This document shows, in pieces, positions 1 through 7,733 of a stretch of DNA of 25,880 bases (position 1 is its first letter; each line of letters begins with the position of its first letter). The notes under the pieces are model-generated. The model saw nothing but the letters and a program-made list of their open reading frames with translations. It ran no database searches and was not told the DNA's origin. The translations under genes were made by a program, and so were the position numbers. Origin of the DNA: Anaerorudis sp964444915 (lineage in GTDB: Bacteria > Bacteroidota > Bacteroidia > Bacteroidales > Dysgonomonadaceae); assembly GCA_964444915.1 (NCBI GenBank), contig CAYUIY010000022.1:1-25880 (forward strand), written 5' to 3'.

Positions 1-152
1 TATGTCGGCCGGCTTTGAGATTGGGTAAAAAAACCGGCATAAAATTATACCAATTCTTAAAAGAACCTTTAATCCGCAAATTTGGCGAAAAGTGGTACCA
101 AGAAGTCTGTGAAGTAGCCGAATTGTTTTATAAAAACAAATCTGATAAATAA
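1..152 (+). CDS. 3' end of an unrecognised gene
   Basis: An open frame enters from the left edge (codons in phase with base 3) and ends at TAA 150-152, giving 49 visible residues. The peptide begins RPALRLGKKTGIKLYQ and ends ELFYKNKSDK. It is basic and helix-like, with no membrane segment and no motif I can assign to a family. The codon use is plausible and the frame is clean up to the stop, which is why I accept it as a real C-terminus. About 400 bases without a gene separate it from the next gene, so it is probably not part of the pilus locus. Confidence 0.55.
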   Translation, partial: CRPALRLGKKTGIKLYQFLKEPLIRKFGEKWYQEVCEVAELFYKNKSDK

Positions 153-555
153 ATCAGTACTTCTATTTCGGAAGCGAATCGATCTTAAAATTTTTTATAA
201 GTTTAATATAAATAAGTTTTATCTATGTAAATTATTATTCCTATATTCATACCGAAAATCTAATGATCGCCGATTTCTTTTTGTTCAGCTGAAATGCTGT
301 TTACCTGATAATCGCCTCTTTTACGTTTTTTTTATTCGGGAGTCGATTAAAAAGTCAGAGGATAAAATTATTTTATATTATCAATAATAGATTTTTTAGC
401 CGCCAACAATGCTGATTACGGTAGAAGGAGCAACGTAATGTCCTTTTTTTAAGAGTGAATGTCTGTTTTTTTCTTTAATCTAAGTGTCATGATGAATATT
501 TTTGCCGAGAACTTCAGGTGATTGGTATTATTTTTTTAATTAATCTTATTATTCC
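153..555. other. AT-rich intergenic region, no gene seen
   Basis: About 400 bases between the left-edge gene and the AraC-type regulator. I see no convincing open frame, tRNA or repeat array. It holds a short AT-only inverted repeat (TATTAT 376-381 / ATAATA 384-389) followed by a T run at 392-397, which could be a weak terminator. A TAnnTTTG-type box lies near the right end. Confidence 0.6.
497..504 (+). promoter_or_regulatory. Candidate -7 box for the AraC-type regulator
   Basis: TATTTTTG fits the Bacteroidales -7 consensus TAnnTTTG and lies 51 bases before the ATG at 556. There is no clear TTTG -33 element at the expected distance, so this is only a candidate. Confidence 0.3.
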
Positions 556-1397
556 ATGAATCATTTCTTCGATAAAAATATATGTTGTACAAATTATGTC
601 GGAGAAAATAATTTTGCTTTCAGATATTTCAAATTTAAGATAAAAGATAAGTTTATTTTTGGTGCCAAAAACAGTTACTCGTTTTTGTTTTTGCTTGATG
701 GGAAAATAGCGCTTTCCTGTTCGTGTTTCGATAAGCATATAGCTGAAAAAAACACCATGTTGTTGTTGGGAACCGGAATGGATTATATCGGAGAAAGCCT
801 GGATGATGCAAAATTTATTTTGCTGGTTTTTGACGAACCTTATATAAGATGTGATCGATTTTCATTTCATCAATTAAAGAATTATTTACCTTCTAATCTT
901 CCGTGTTTTCGTCCATTACATATTATAGAACCTGTCAAACGAGTATTGGAAGATGTATTATATTATCTTGACAACAAGATGTATTGCCGCAATTTGGAAA
1001 CAATTAAGGTGAATGAGCTGTTTTTTTTGATTGAAGCCTTATATACGCCTGAAGAAAATGCATTATTTTTTGCTCCGTTAGTTGACGGGAAAATAAATTT
1101 CGAATTATTGGTGAAAAAAAGTCACGTGAAGTTAATACGGTTAAAGAGTTGGCAGAAGCTTGTAATATGAGTACTAAAACTTTTACCCGAAATTTCAAAA
1201 AGCATTTCAATACGACACCAAAGCAATGGATGCTGTCTCAGAAAAAACAAGAAGTTCAAAAAGAACTTATGCAATCTAAGGATAAAATAGAAGTGATTTC
1301 CAATCGATTGGGATTTTCTTCGGGTTCTCATTTAGGATTGTATTGTAAAAAATATTTTCATAGCACCCCTACCGAAATCAAAAAATCATCGGAATAA
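556..1397 (+). pseudogene. AraC-family regulator split by a one-base frameshift
   Basis: Two overlapping frames together make one AraC/XylS-type regulator of about 280 residues. The first frame (556-1170) holds the N-terminal sensing and dimerisation region. The second reads on from about 1122 to 1397 and holds the whole DNA-binding region: VKELAEACNMSTKTFTRNFKKH is the first helix-turn-helix, and the region around VISNRLGFSSGS is the second. Protein similarity crosses from one frame to the other at a run of seven A (1114-1120). One extra A, or a -1 ribosomal slip there, gives a continuous VKKKSREVNTVKELAEA. Unshifted, the N-terminal frame stops at TGA 1168-1170 with no DNA-binding domain. 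It lies just upstream of and co-oriented with the pilus genes, so it is a likely local regulator. It could be a phase-variable or frameshifted gene, a decayed pseudogene or a sequencing error. An internal ATG at 1149 could yield only a partial DNA-binding domain. Confidence 0.8.
1111..1122 (+). other. A7 slippery homopolymer at the regulator frameshift
   Basis: The zero frame reads GTG AAA AAA AGT. Slipping back one base after the second AAA gives AAG TCA CGT, which enters the DNA-binding frame. The tract is seven A followed by G. No strong stem-loop is visible just downstream and no Shine-Dalgarno stimulator upstream, so programmed recoding is not better supported than ordinary tract-length change. 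Confidence 0.55.
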
Positions 1398-1467
1398 TTT
1401 TTACGAAATGTCTCTTTTATATGTATGGTTGTCTTTTTTCTATCTTAAATTGTGCGAATAAAGAATA

Positions 1468-1475
1468 TAACTTTG
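1468..1475 (+). promoter_or_regulatory. Candidate -7 box of the pilus operon
   Basis: TAACTTTG matches the Bacteroidales -7 consensus TAnnTTTG, 72 bases upstream of the DUF3575 start codon and inside the 150-base gap after the regulator. A TTG at 1450-1452 lies 15 bases upstream, closer than the usual -33 spacing of about 19. A weak -33 would fit a promoter that needs an activator, but that is inference. Confidence 0.4.
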
Positions 1476-1547
1476 CGACTAGAAATTTAAAAAATCGTTT
1501 TCCCGTGTAGATTTATCGCTTAAACCCTCAGTTATTCTGTTTATGCA

Positions 1548-2126
1548 ATGTGTAAAATTCAAAAAATCCTTTTTCTTTTTTTGCTTGTTGTGGCTTTAAC
1601 GCCTTCGATATTTGGACAAACTTTAGGTCTTAAGAGCAATTTTTTGTATTGGGGCACAGTGACTCCTAATTTAGGTATGGAATTTTCGTTGGGACCTAAA
1701 ACCACCTTGGAAGTTGGGGGAGGGTATCATCCGTTTGCTCTTTCAAACGACAAAAGGTTTAAGCATTGGCTTGTTCAACCGGAGCTGCGTTATTGGTTTT
1801 GTGAAGGTTTCAACGGTCATTTTTTGGGCTTGCACTTTCATGGAGCACAATATAATGTAGGTGGAATCGATATTCCATTCGGTTGGTTAGATATATTGCA
1901 AGATAACCGTTATCAGGGCTATCTATATGGAGGCGGCTTAAGTTATGGGTATCAATGGATATTATCCAAGCGATGGAATCTGGAACTAAATTTGGGTGGG
2001 GGCTATGCCCGTATTCACTATGAGAAATTTCCTTGTCAAAAATGTGGAACAAAAGAAAAGGAGGGGAACTATGACTATTTTGGTGTCACAAAAGCAGCTG
2101 TATCTCTCATCTATGTGATTAAATAA
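1548..2126 (+). CDS. DUF3575-family outer-membrane protein
   Basis: A 192-residue exported protein. Residues 1-24 are a typical signal peptide (hydrophobic core FLFLLVVALTP, cleavage probably after IFGQ). The rest alternates aromatic and small residues with glycine-rich stretches (GGGYHPF, YGGGLSYGY, LNLGGGYAR) and ends in a hydrophobic strand, which suggests a small beta-barrel or beta-sandwich in the outer membrane. This matches the DUF3575 family as I know it. A PCQKCG motif puts two cysteines at 163 and 166. The gene is the first of the pilus series, and the next gene follows after 15 bases, so the two are surely co-transcribed. DUF3575 genes commonly sit beside FimA/Mfa1-type pilus genes in Bacteroidales, but I know of no established biochemical role. 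Confidence 0.82.
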   Translation: MCKIQKILFLFLLVVALTPSIFGQTLGLKSNFLYWGTVTPNLGMEFSLGPKTTLEVGGGYHPFALSNDKRFKHWLVQPELRYWFCEGFNGHFLGLHFHGAQYNVGGIDIPFGWLDILQDNRYQGYLYGGGLSYGYQWILSKRWNLELNLGGGYARIHYEKFPCQKCGTKEKEGNYDYFGVTKAAVSLIYVIK

Positions 2127-2141
2127 ACAAAGATCAGGACA

Positions 2142-3599
2142 ATGACGAAAAATAAATATGTGTTGATATTGTTATCGCTAATTGTGTTTTCCCTTCAGGG
2201 TCAACAAAATTATCTTGAACAGATTGTCATAAAAAATAAGTCAATTCAAAAACAAGATGATTTGCTCCGTATTACGATGAATTTCGACCTGAGCCTCATG
2301 GAAGTTAATAATCAGCATATGGTTATTTTGACTCCGGTGATTCAGTTGAGAGGAAATGAATCACCGGTAGAGTTGCCCCCGGTGATAATCAACGGGAAAA
2401 CCCGGCATAAAATGTATATTCGTTCTAGTCGTTGGCATGATGTTCAGGATTTTCCCAAGGAACCGCAGGCTGTTGTGTTGCGCCATAATGGTGTAACACA
2501 AACGGTTGATTATGAGACTACTGTTCCCTTTGATAAGAAAATAAAAAAAGCCCGCTTGGTATTAAAGGAAGAAGTAAAGGGGTGTGCCGACTGTAATGTA
2601 GGAAGAAATGAGTTGTTGCTTAGTGAACAGCTATTGCCCGACGATTTCGTTCCAACCTATAAGTTGGTGTATATTGTTCCTGAAATGGAAGAAGTTAAAA
2701 ATCGCGGCGAGCAGCATTCTGCTTCACTCAATTATCCGGTAGGTCGATCGGAACTCTTGCCCTCGTTTGGGGATAATGCGGCCAAGCTGGCACAAATAAA
2801 CGAGATCATTTGGAATATAAAAAGAGATGAGAATCTAAAGATTACCGGACTTACCATTACAGGATATGCTTCACCCGAAGGAAATGCCGAGAGTAATTAT
2901 ATTTTGTCGCTGAATCGTGCAAAATCTTTTGCCGCCTATTTGGAGCGTGTACATGGATCTGCTATAAATCAATACCAAATAGCGGCAAAAGGAGAGGACT
3001 GGGAGGGTTTGCGGAAAGCCGTGGAGTCTTCGCAATTGTTCGATAAGGCGGCGATCTTGTCCATTATCGATACTGAACCCGATTTGGATATCCGGGATGC
3101 AAAACTGCAGAAATTATCCGGAGGACAAACCTATCGCATATTGTTGAACATCTACTATCCCCCTTTGCGGCGCAATGACTATTCGATATCGTATATTTCT
3201 AAGCCGTTTAATGTGAGCGAGACTCAACATATATTGAGAACACGCCCGCAGTTGTTGAGTTTGCATGAGATGTTTTTGTTGGCACAAACTTATCCCGCAG
3301 GAAGCAAAGAGTTTAATGAAGTATTCGATATTGCCGTTCGTCTTTTTCCCGATGATCCTATCGCCATCATCAATTATGCGGCAGCAGAGATAGAAAACGG
3401 CAATATGCAGGAAGCCCTCGAACGGCTGAAAAAAATTGAAGACGATCCGCGTGCATGGAATAACATGGGCGTAGCATATGCTCGAATGGGAGAAAACGAA
3501 AAAGCCATGGAATATTTTTCCAAAGCTGCCGACCAAGGTGATACTGATGCAAAAGCCAATAAGGATCAGTTGCAATGTTACTTTGATGAACAAAATTAA
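2142..3599 (+). CDS. DUF3868 / OmpA-like / TPR envelope protein
   Basis: A 485-residue exported protein. A signal peptide spans residues 1-20 (hydrophobic core LILLSLIVF). Residues about 25-145 form a beta-rich DUF3868-like domain (start EQIVIKNKSI), followed by a GCADC cysteine pair (148, 151). Residues about 190-340 resemble the OmpA C-terminal peptidoglycan-binding fold, including VGRSELLPSFGDN and ITGYASPEGNAESN followed by an LNRAKS-type helix. Residues about 405-475 form TPR-like helices (AWNNMGVAYARMGENEKAMEYF). Such a protein could tether an outer-membrane assembly to the cell wall. Its position between the DUF3575 protein and the fimbrillin suggests a role in pilus assembly or anchoring, but this is inferred from context only. 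Confidence 0.82.
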   Translation: MTKNKYVLILLSLIVFSLQGQQNYLEQIVIKNKSIQKQDDLLRITMNFDLSLMEVNNQHMVILTPVIQLRGNESPVELPPVIINGKTRHKMYIRSSRWHDVQDFPKEPQAVVLRHNGVTQTVDYETTVPFDKKIKKARLVLKEEVKGCADCNVGRNELLLSEQLLPDDFVPTYKLVYIVPEMEEVKNRGEQHSASLNYPVGRSELLPSFGDNAAKLAQINEIIWNIKRDENLKITGLTITGYASPEGNAESNYILSLNRAKSFAAYLERVHGSAINQYQIAAKGEDWEGLRKAVESSQLFDKAAILSIIDTEPDLDIRDAKLQKLSGGQTYRILLNIYYPPLRRNDYSISYISKPFNVSETQHILRTRPQLLSLHEMFLLAQTYPAGSKEFNEVFDIAVRLFPDDPIAIINYAAAEIENGNMQEALERLKKIEDDPRAWNNMGVAYARMGENEKAMEYFSKAADQGDTDAKANKDQLQCYFDEQN

Positions 3600-3670
3600 T
3601 GATTTACGAATAAATTTATTTATGATTTTTAATACAAACGATTTTATTATTTTTTATTAATCCAGGACCT

Positions 3671-5149
3671 ATGAAATTAAACAAATTATTTTTGAGTGGA
3701 GTTGTTGCCTTAGGAATAGGGCTGACGGCTTGTAATATTGATGAAGAAGTACCCGAAACGAATTCGGGTAAAGGAGATGTATGGGTGTCATTTGCGATTG
3801 CCTTGCCAAGAGCATCCGGCACTCGTGCTGAAACAGATAATGTGGGGGATGCAAATGCTGGCGACACCTATGTGGGAACGGCAGATGAACAGGAAGTCAA
3901 GTCGGTTCGTATAGTGTTATATGATAATGATCAGGTTGCTTATGCATTTGATCTTGCTATTACTTCTGATGATACAGGTAATTTTACGGGAAATGATATT
4001 GCAGAAGGAGCGACACCTACCTCAAGTTCATTTGTAACAAAAGCAGAAAAGGTAGTTGAGAAAGATTATAAAGTTCTTGTGTTGCTGAATCCTACAGATG
4101 AAACGATAAATGCAACACAAAAATCAAACAACATTTCCGAATTTATACAACCTGCAAATACAAATGTTACGGCATTGACTTCGCCTGCTTTTTTTATGTC
4201 TAACTCGCAAGGTTTGGTCGATGTGGCTGTTTCGAAATTGAAAACTACGCAGTCGGAAGCCGAATCAAATCCTATTGCCGTTAAAGTAGATCGGGCGGTT
4301 GCCAAAGTATTTGTAGGGGGAAAACCTACCGTGGAACAAGGTGCTACATTTACGGATATTCAGTGGACATTGGATGTTACCAACAAAAAGACTTTCTGGA
4401 TGCGCAAACTTGCAAACAAGGTTACTGGATTAAACATTTTTGCCCCGGAAACCATAGGAGATGGTTCCAATCGTTATGATCGCTATGCAGAAGATCCGAA
4501 CTTTACAGGAACGGCAATTTCTTCCGATGATTTTAATTATATTGAAGGTGTAGTAACTGAAGGATTAAAAGATGCCGGTTTTGATGATGACAAAGGTATT
4601 TATGTATTGGAGAACACAATGGATGCTGCTTCGCAGATGAACTCGGTTACTACCCGCGTGATTTTAAAGGGTGTTTATACTCCTGCCGATTTTCCCGAAG
4701 GCGACTGGTACAGCTACAAAGGGTTCAAAATGACGAAAACACAATTTAATACTTTTAAAAATCAAGTAACCAATGGCGACGGCGAATTGCCGGGGACCCC
4801 TGCGGGATTTAAAGCCGATATTTGGAAATTGAAAGAAGCTGATCAAGATTTCGAAACGGAATCGTTTAGTGAAAACAATCTTAAATTTTATAAAGGAGGC
4901 ATTTGCTACTATCCTGATATTTATATTCGCCATTTCGATGATTCCCAATCCTCCAATGAAATGGGTTACGGTCGTTACGGTGTTGTTCGCAACAACATTT
5001 ACAAACTCACCTTGAAAACTATTTCACAACCGGGAGAGCCGGTAGTAGTGCCACCGGATGAGGTGCCGGACGATAAAAAGGATGGCTGGGTTTCCTTTAA
5101 CGTAGAGGTATTGCCGTGGTTGATTCGAACGCAAGATGTTAATTTATAA
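3671..5149 (+). CDS. Major fimbrillin, FimA/Mfa1-type lipoprotein
   Basis: A 492-residue lipoprotein precursor of the shaft subunit of a type V pilus. The signal peptide ends in a lipobox (GIGLTAC, lipidated Cys21). An N-terminal strand (DVWVSFAIAL) is followed by GTRAE, where Arg52 is the likely site at which an arginine-specific protease removes the propeptide. Later blocks typical of Mfa1/fimbrillin proteins are VKSVRIVLYDND, KVLVLLNP, VKVDRAVAKVFV and YGRYGVVRNNIYKLTLKTI. The C-terminus (WVSFNVEVLPWLIRTQDVNL) fits the family's donor-strand tail, which would fill the groove of the next subunit. It comes first among the subunit genes, and a strong hairpin in the mRNA follows it. Main doubt: fimbrillin-like families are diverse, so the shaft role rests on the Mfa1-type C-terminus and the position before the anchor gene. 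Confidence 0.88.
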   Translation: MKLNKLFLSGVVALGIGLTACNIDEEVPETNSGKGDVWVSFAIALPRASGTRAETDNVGDANAGDTYVGTADEQEVKSVRIVLYDNDQVAYAFDLAITSDDTGNFTGNDIAEGATPTSSSFVTKAEKVVEKDYKVLVLLNPTDETINATQKSNNISEFIQPANTNVTALTSPAFFMSNSQGLVDVAVSKLKTTQSEAESNPIAVKVDRAVAKVFVGGKPTVEQGATFTDIQWTLDVTNKKTFWMRKLANKVTGLNIFAPETIGDGSNRYDRYAEDPNFTGTAISSDDFNYIEGVVTEGLKDAGFDDDKGIYVLENTMDAASQMNSVTTRVILKGVYTPADFPEGDWYSYKGFKMTKTQFNTFKNQVTNGDGELPGTPAGFKADIWKLKEADQDFETESFSENNLKFYKGGICYYPDIYIRHFDDSQSSNEMGYGRYGVVRNNIYKLTLKTISQPGEPVVVPPDEVPDDKKDGWVSFNVEVLPWLIRTQDVNL

Positions 5150-5161
5150 TGCCGGATATTC

Positions 5162-5188
5162 AGTATCAATAAGTATAAATACGATACT
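5162..5188 (+). repeat. Inverted repeat after the fimbrillin gene
   Basis: AGTATC at 5162-5167 pairs with GATACT at 5183-5188 around a 15-base loop. It directly precedes a much stronger hairpin, so the 100-base spacer carries two tandem stem-loops. Confidence 0.45.
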
Positions 5189-5190
5189 TG

Positions 5191-5218
5191 CCCTGAGGTA
5201 ATTGAGTTTACCTCAGGG
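5191..5218 (+). promoter_or_regulatory. Strong intercistronic hairpin after the fimbrillin gene
   Basis: A perfect 11-base-pair stem (CCCTGAGGTAA 5191-5201 / TTACCTCAGGG 5208-5218) closes a six-base loop. No T run follows on the + strand (AACAAAAAAG comes next), so it is not a classic terminator. It lies between the shaft gene and the anchor gene, where a stem-loop could protect the 3' end of the fimbrillin message or reduce read-through. Either would give many shaft subunits per anchor. The structure is seen directly and the role is inferred. Confidence 0.75.
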
Positions 5219-5249
5219 AACAAAAAAGAAAACGAAAGATTCAACGGCA

Positions 5250-6218
5250 ATGAACAGATTTACACTCAAACTGATTTTAGGGGTTAGTTGTATGTTGATG
5301 ATGGTAACATCGTGCGACAAGTTAATTTATGAAGACCTTCTGCCTTGTGATCTTGGGATGTGGTTTAATTACAGTTACAATATGAGTTTTGTGAATCTGT
5401 TCGAAACGCAAACCAAACAACTCGATGTGTTTGTATTTGACGAGAAGGGTAAGTTTGTTGCCGTATTTAAAGAGGCGAAAGAAGAATTTACTCACGACTA
5501 CACGATGAGTCTTCCGTTGGATCCCGGCCAATATACATGTGTTGCTTATGCCGGACTCGACAACAATTTTGCACCAGTTAACCTTACACCGGGAATATCT
5601 GTTATAGAGAATCTGCGAATAAGGGTGAACAGGACAGCTCAGCAGACGATAGAGACGGAATTTCAACCTTTGCTCTATGGCATATGCAAAGATATTGAAG
5701 TTACAGGTGCATATGGCCATACAGTAGAAATGCCCATGATGAAAATGACAAGAAAAATACGTATCGTATTTCAAGAACAAAATGAAAATAGATCGCAAAT
5801 AGACGTGAATCATTTTAAATTTGAAATCACGGCAGCCAACGGTACTTATGATGGTCACAATACGATGCTGAACGACGACACGTTGTATTATCAGCCTTAT
5901 TATGCCGAGAATCTTCCGGGAGGTGGTGCTGCTGTGGAATTGAACACTTTGCGATTGTTGGAAGACGGTAATTATCGGTTGAAAATTACCAATAGAGTAT
6001 CGAACGAAACGTTGTTCGATGTCGATTTGATTAATTTGTTATTGGCTACCAAATTTTACGAAAACAATGCAATGAGCAATCAAGAATATCTAGATAGGCA
6101 GGATAAATATACGTTGGTTTTTATATTTAACGGACAGCCCGTTACCAAAGAGGTCTTGATGAGCATTGCCATCTGGATTAACGGATGGTTAATTCGCGAG
6201 CAGCAGGTGGATAACTAA
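5250..6218 (+). CDS. FimB/Mfa2-type fimbrial anchor lipoprotein
   Basis: A 322-residue lipoprotein. I chose the ATG at 5250 because it starts a good lipoprotein signal (MNRFTLKL, then the lipobox VTSC with Cys22). An in-frame TTG at 5202 lies inside the hairpin and would bury the signal peptide. The family pattern is clear after the lipid cysteine: YEDLLPCDLGMWFNYSYNMS, then LDVFVFDEKGKFV, then the TYDG block. This matches FimB/Mfa2 (DUF1812), which in Porphyromonas gingivalis anchors the pilus and limits its length. It has no Thr-Arg processing site near the N-terminus, as expected for a subunit that keeps its lipid. The next gene follows after about 15 bases. Confidence 0.88.
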   Translation: MNRFTLKLILGVSCMLMMVTSCDKLIYEDLLPCDLGMWFNYSYNMSFVNLFETQTKQLDVFVFDEKGKFVAVFKEAKEEFTHDYTMSLPLDPGQYTCVAYAGLDNNFAPVNLTPGISVIENLRIRVNRTAQQTIETEFQPLLYGICKDIEVTGAYGHTVEMPMMKMTRKIRIVFQEQNENRSQIDVNHFKFEITAANGTYDGHNTMLNDDTLYYQPYYAENLPGGGAAVELNTLRLLEDGNYRLKITNRVSNETLFDVDLINLLLATKFYENNAMSNQEYLDRQDKYTLVFIFNGQPVTKEVLMSIAIWINGWLIREQQVDN

Positions 6219-6233
6219 TTGAATAAGTTGGTA

Positions 6234-7718
6234 ATGAAGAAAAAAAGGGAATATTTATTATCGGTTTTTTTTCTGATCGGAATATCGTTCTTTTTCTCTT
6301 GCGAGAATCAATTGGGTTTCATTAAAGTTGAACCAACGACGGATACTCTTTCTTATGTTGATATTTCTTTTAGAGGTGTGAATGAGGATATGTCTACCTA
6401 TGAAGATCGAGTTACCGAAATTCGTCTGATGGCATTTGATTCAAATACGGGAGCTGCTGTTTATAATGCTAAATTGATGTTCCCGAACGGAGATTTCAAT
6501 CAATTGAGTAATCCCGTTAAATTATTGCCCGGTACGTACGATTTCTATTTTATTGCTAACGAAACCATTGGCGGAATTGACTTTGTGAATGCATTAAATG
6601 GCGTGGACAATGTTTTCAAGTTTAAGACAGATATACGTTTTTGGAATCTGAATTATAATCCGGATTTTAAACCGACAGCCACTTCGGGATTTATCATGTC
6701 GGCGAGGTATAAAGGGATTGCTATTCCCGGCGGATATACAGCAACGAATCCATTGCATTTTTTGCCTAATGGAACCGGTGTGCAACTGGTGAGAGCATTT
6801 GCGAAAGTGGAGTTGATTGTCAGAAATGCGTTGAATGAAAATAATTCGGTACATCTTTCCAATAAAAGAATAACTTCCGTTCAGTTGATCAATTTACCGA
6901 AAAAGTTTTCTGTGCCACCAATCGACGTGCCTTACGTAACGAATTTTCCAAATGCAGAAGATTTGATAGATTTGACCGCCGTAAATCCTGTGACTTTTGA
7001 TTATAACTCCGAGGTGGTGGGTACGCTTGTGTTTTATATTCCCGAATTTCTCAGAGGGAAAAACGAGAGCGATTCAGGCAATACTTCCATTGTTATATCC
7101 GGCAGCGGTTTTCCTACTGTTACGATTCCGCTGGATCATCAGAATTTTTTGGATTATAATCAGACGGAGTTGCGTGATTTGAATGTAGAAAGTTTTTCTC
7201 TGAAAAGTATTTTACGCAATACCGATTATCGTGTTAATGCTACGCTGAAGGAGCATTATCTGGAACTGGAAATAGAGGCTTTAGCATGGGAGCTTGAGCG
7301 ATCTTCGATAGAATTTTCTTCTTCCATGCAAATGGCGTATGCTCCTTCATGGAATCCTGCCCCTCCCGTCATAAAAATACCATATGCTACTCAGGAGGGA
7401 GGCATTTATGATGTAGCTACATTTACTTTCAAAATGAGCAAACCGGCCGGAGGTATGTGGAAAGCAACGCTGACAAACGGCTTGGATTTTGCTTTTGATC
7501 CGTCTTCTCCGACGATGGGTGTTGCCGGTGTTGATTATTCCATTAAAATTGTTGCATTGAAATCTCCTGCGTCCACAACCCGTTCGACGGAATTTTATTT
7601 GATGATAGACGGAAAGGAGGTCGATCCGGATATATACAGTGATGGGGGCCAAATAATTGATGGACCAATTGGTGTTGGCAAAGGCAACCGTTACGTAATC
7701 ATTCAGTCGGCACAATAA
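6234..7718 (+). CDS. Fimbrillin-like accessory pilus lipoprotein
   Basis: A 494-residue lipoprotein. The ATG at 6234 is preferred over an in-frame TTG at 6219 that abuts the previous stop. The lipobox is FFFSC (Cys23). The body shows the fimbrillin-type series VTEIRLMAFDSNTG, LLPGTYDFYFIANE, LVRAFAKVELIV and VFYIPEFLRG, then RNTDYRVNATLKEH. About 140 residues follow the fimbrillin-like core, beta-rich and with an Ig-like look (from around EALAWELERSS to the end). There is no clear Thr-Arg processing motif in the N-terminal 60 residues, unlike its neighbours on either side. It is probably an accessory or tip-proximal subunit of the same pilus, comparable in position to FimC or Mfa3. The exact equivalent cannot be settled by eye. 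Confidence 0.75.
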   Translation: MKKKREYLLSVFFLIGISFFFSCENQLGFIKVEPTTDTLSYVDISFRGVNEDMSTYEDRVTEIRLMAFDSNTGAAVYNAKLMFPNGDFNQLSNPVKLLPGTYDFYFIANETIGGIDFVNALNGVDNVFKFKTDIRFWNLNYNPDFKPTATSGFIMSARYKGIAIPGGYTATNPLHFLPNGTGVQLVRAFAKVELIVRNALNENNSVHLSNKRITSVQLINLPKKFSVPPIDVPYVTNFPNAEDLIDLTAVNPVTFDYNSEVVGTLVFYIPEFLRGKNESDSGNTSIVISGSGFPTVTIPLDHQNFLDYNQTELRDLNVESFSLKSILRNTDYRVNATLKEHYLELEIEALAWELERSSIEFSSSMQMAYAPSWNPAPPVIKIPYATQEGGIYDVATFTFKMSKPAGGMWKATLTNGLDFAFDPSSPTMGVAGVDYSIKIVALKSPASTTRSTEFYLMIDGKEVDPDIYSDGGQIIDGPIGVGKGNRYVIIQSAQ

Positions 7719-7733
7719 AATGATATTGAGGTT

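Noticed and set aside
376..397. Rho-independent terminator for the left-edge gene
   Set aside because: The stem is only six A-T pairs with a two-base loop and lies over 220 bases past the stop codon.
1149..1397. Separate 82-residue DNA-binding protein
   Set aside because: It lacks the first residues of the helix-turn-helix and has a continuous upstream homologous frame, so it is better read as the second half of the split AraC-type regulator.
3114..3593. 159-codon open frame antisense to the OmpA/TPR gene
   Set aside because: Shadow of a well-supported coding region.
5191..5218. Terminator after the fimbrillin gene
   Set aside because: The stem is strong but no T run follows on the + strand, and downstream subunit genes need transcription.
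5202..5249. Earlier TTG start for the fimbrial anchor
   Set aside because: It falls in the loop of a strong hairpin and would put 16 charged residues before the lipoprotein signal.
5322..5858. 178-codon open frame antisense to the fimbrial anchor gene
   Set aside because: Cysteine-, His- and Tyr-rich shadow of a clear FimB/Mfa2 gene, with no signal or domain.
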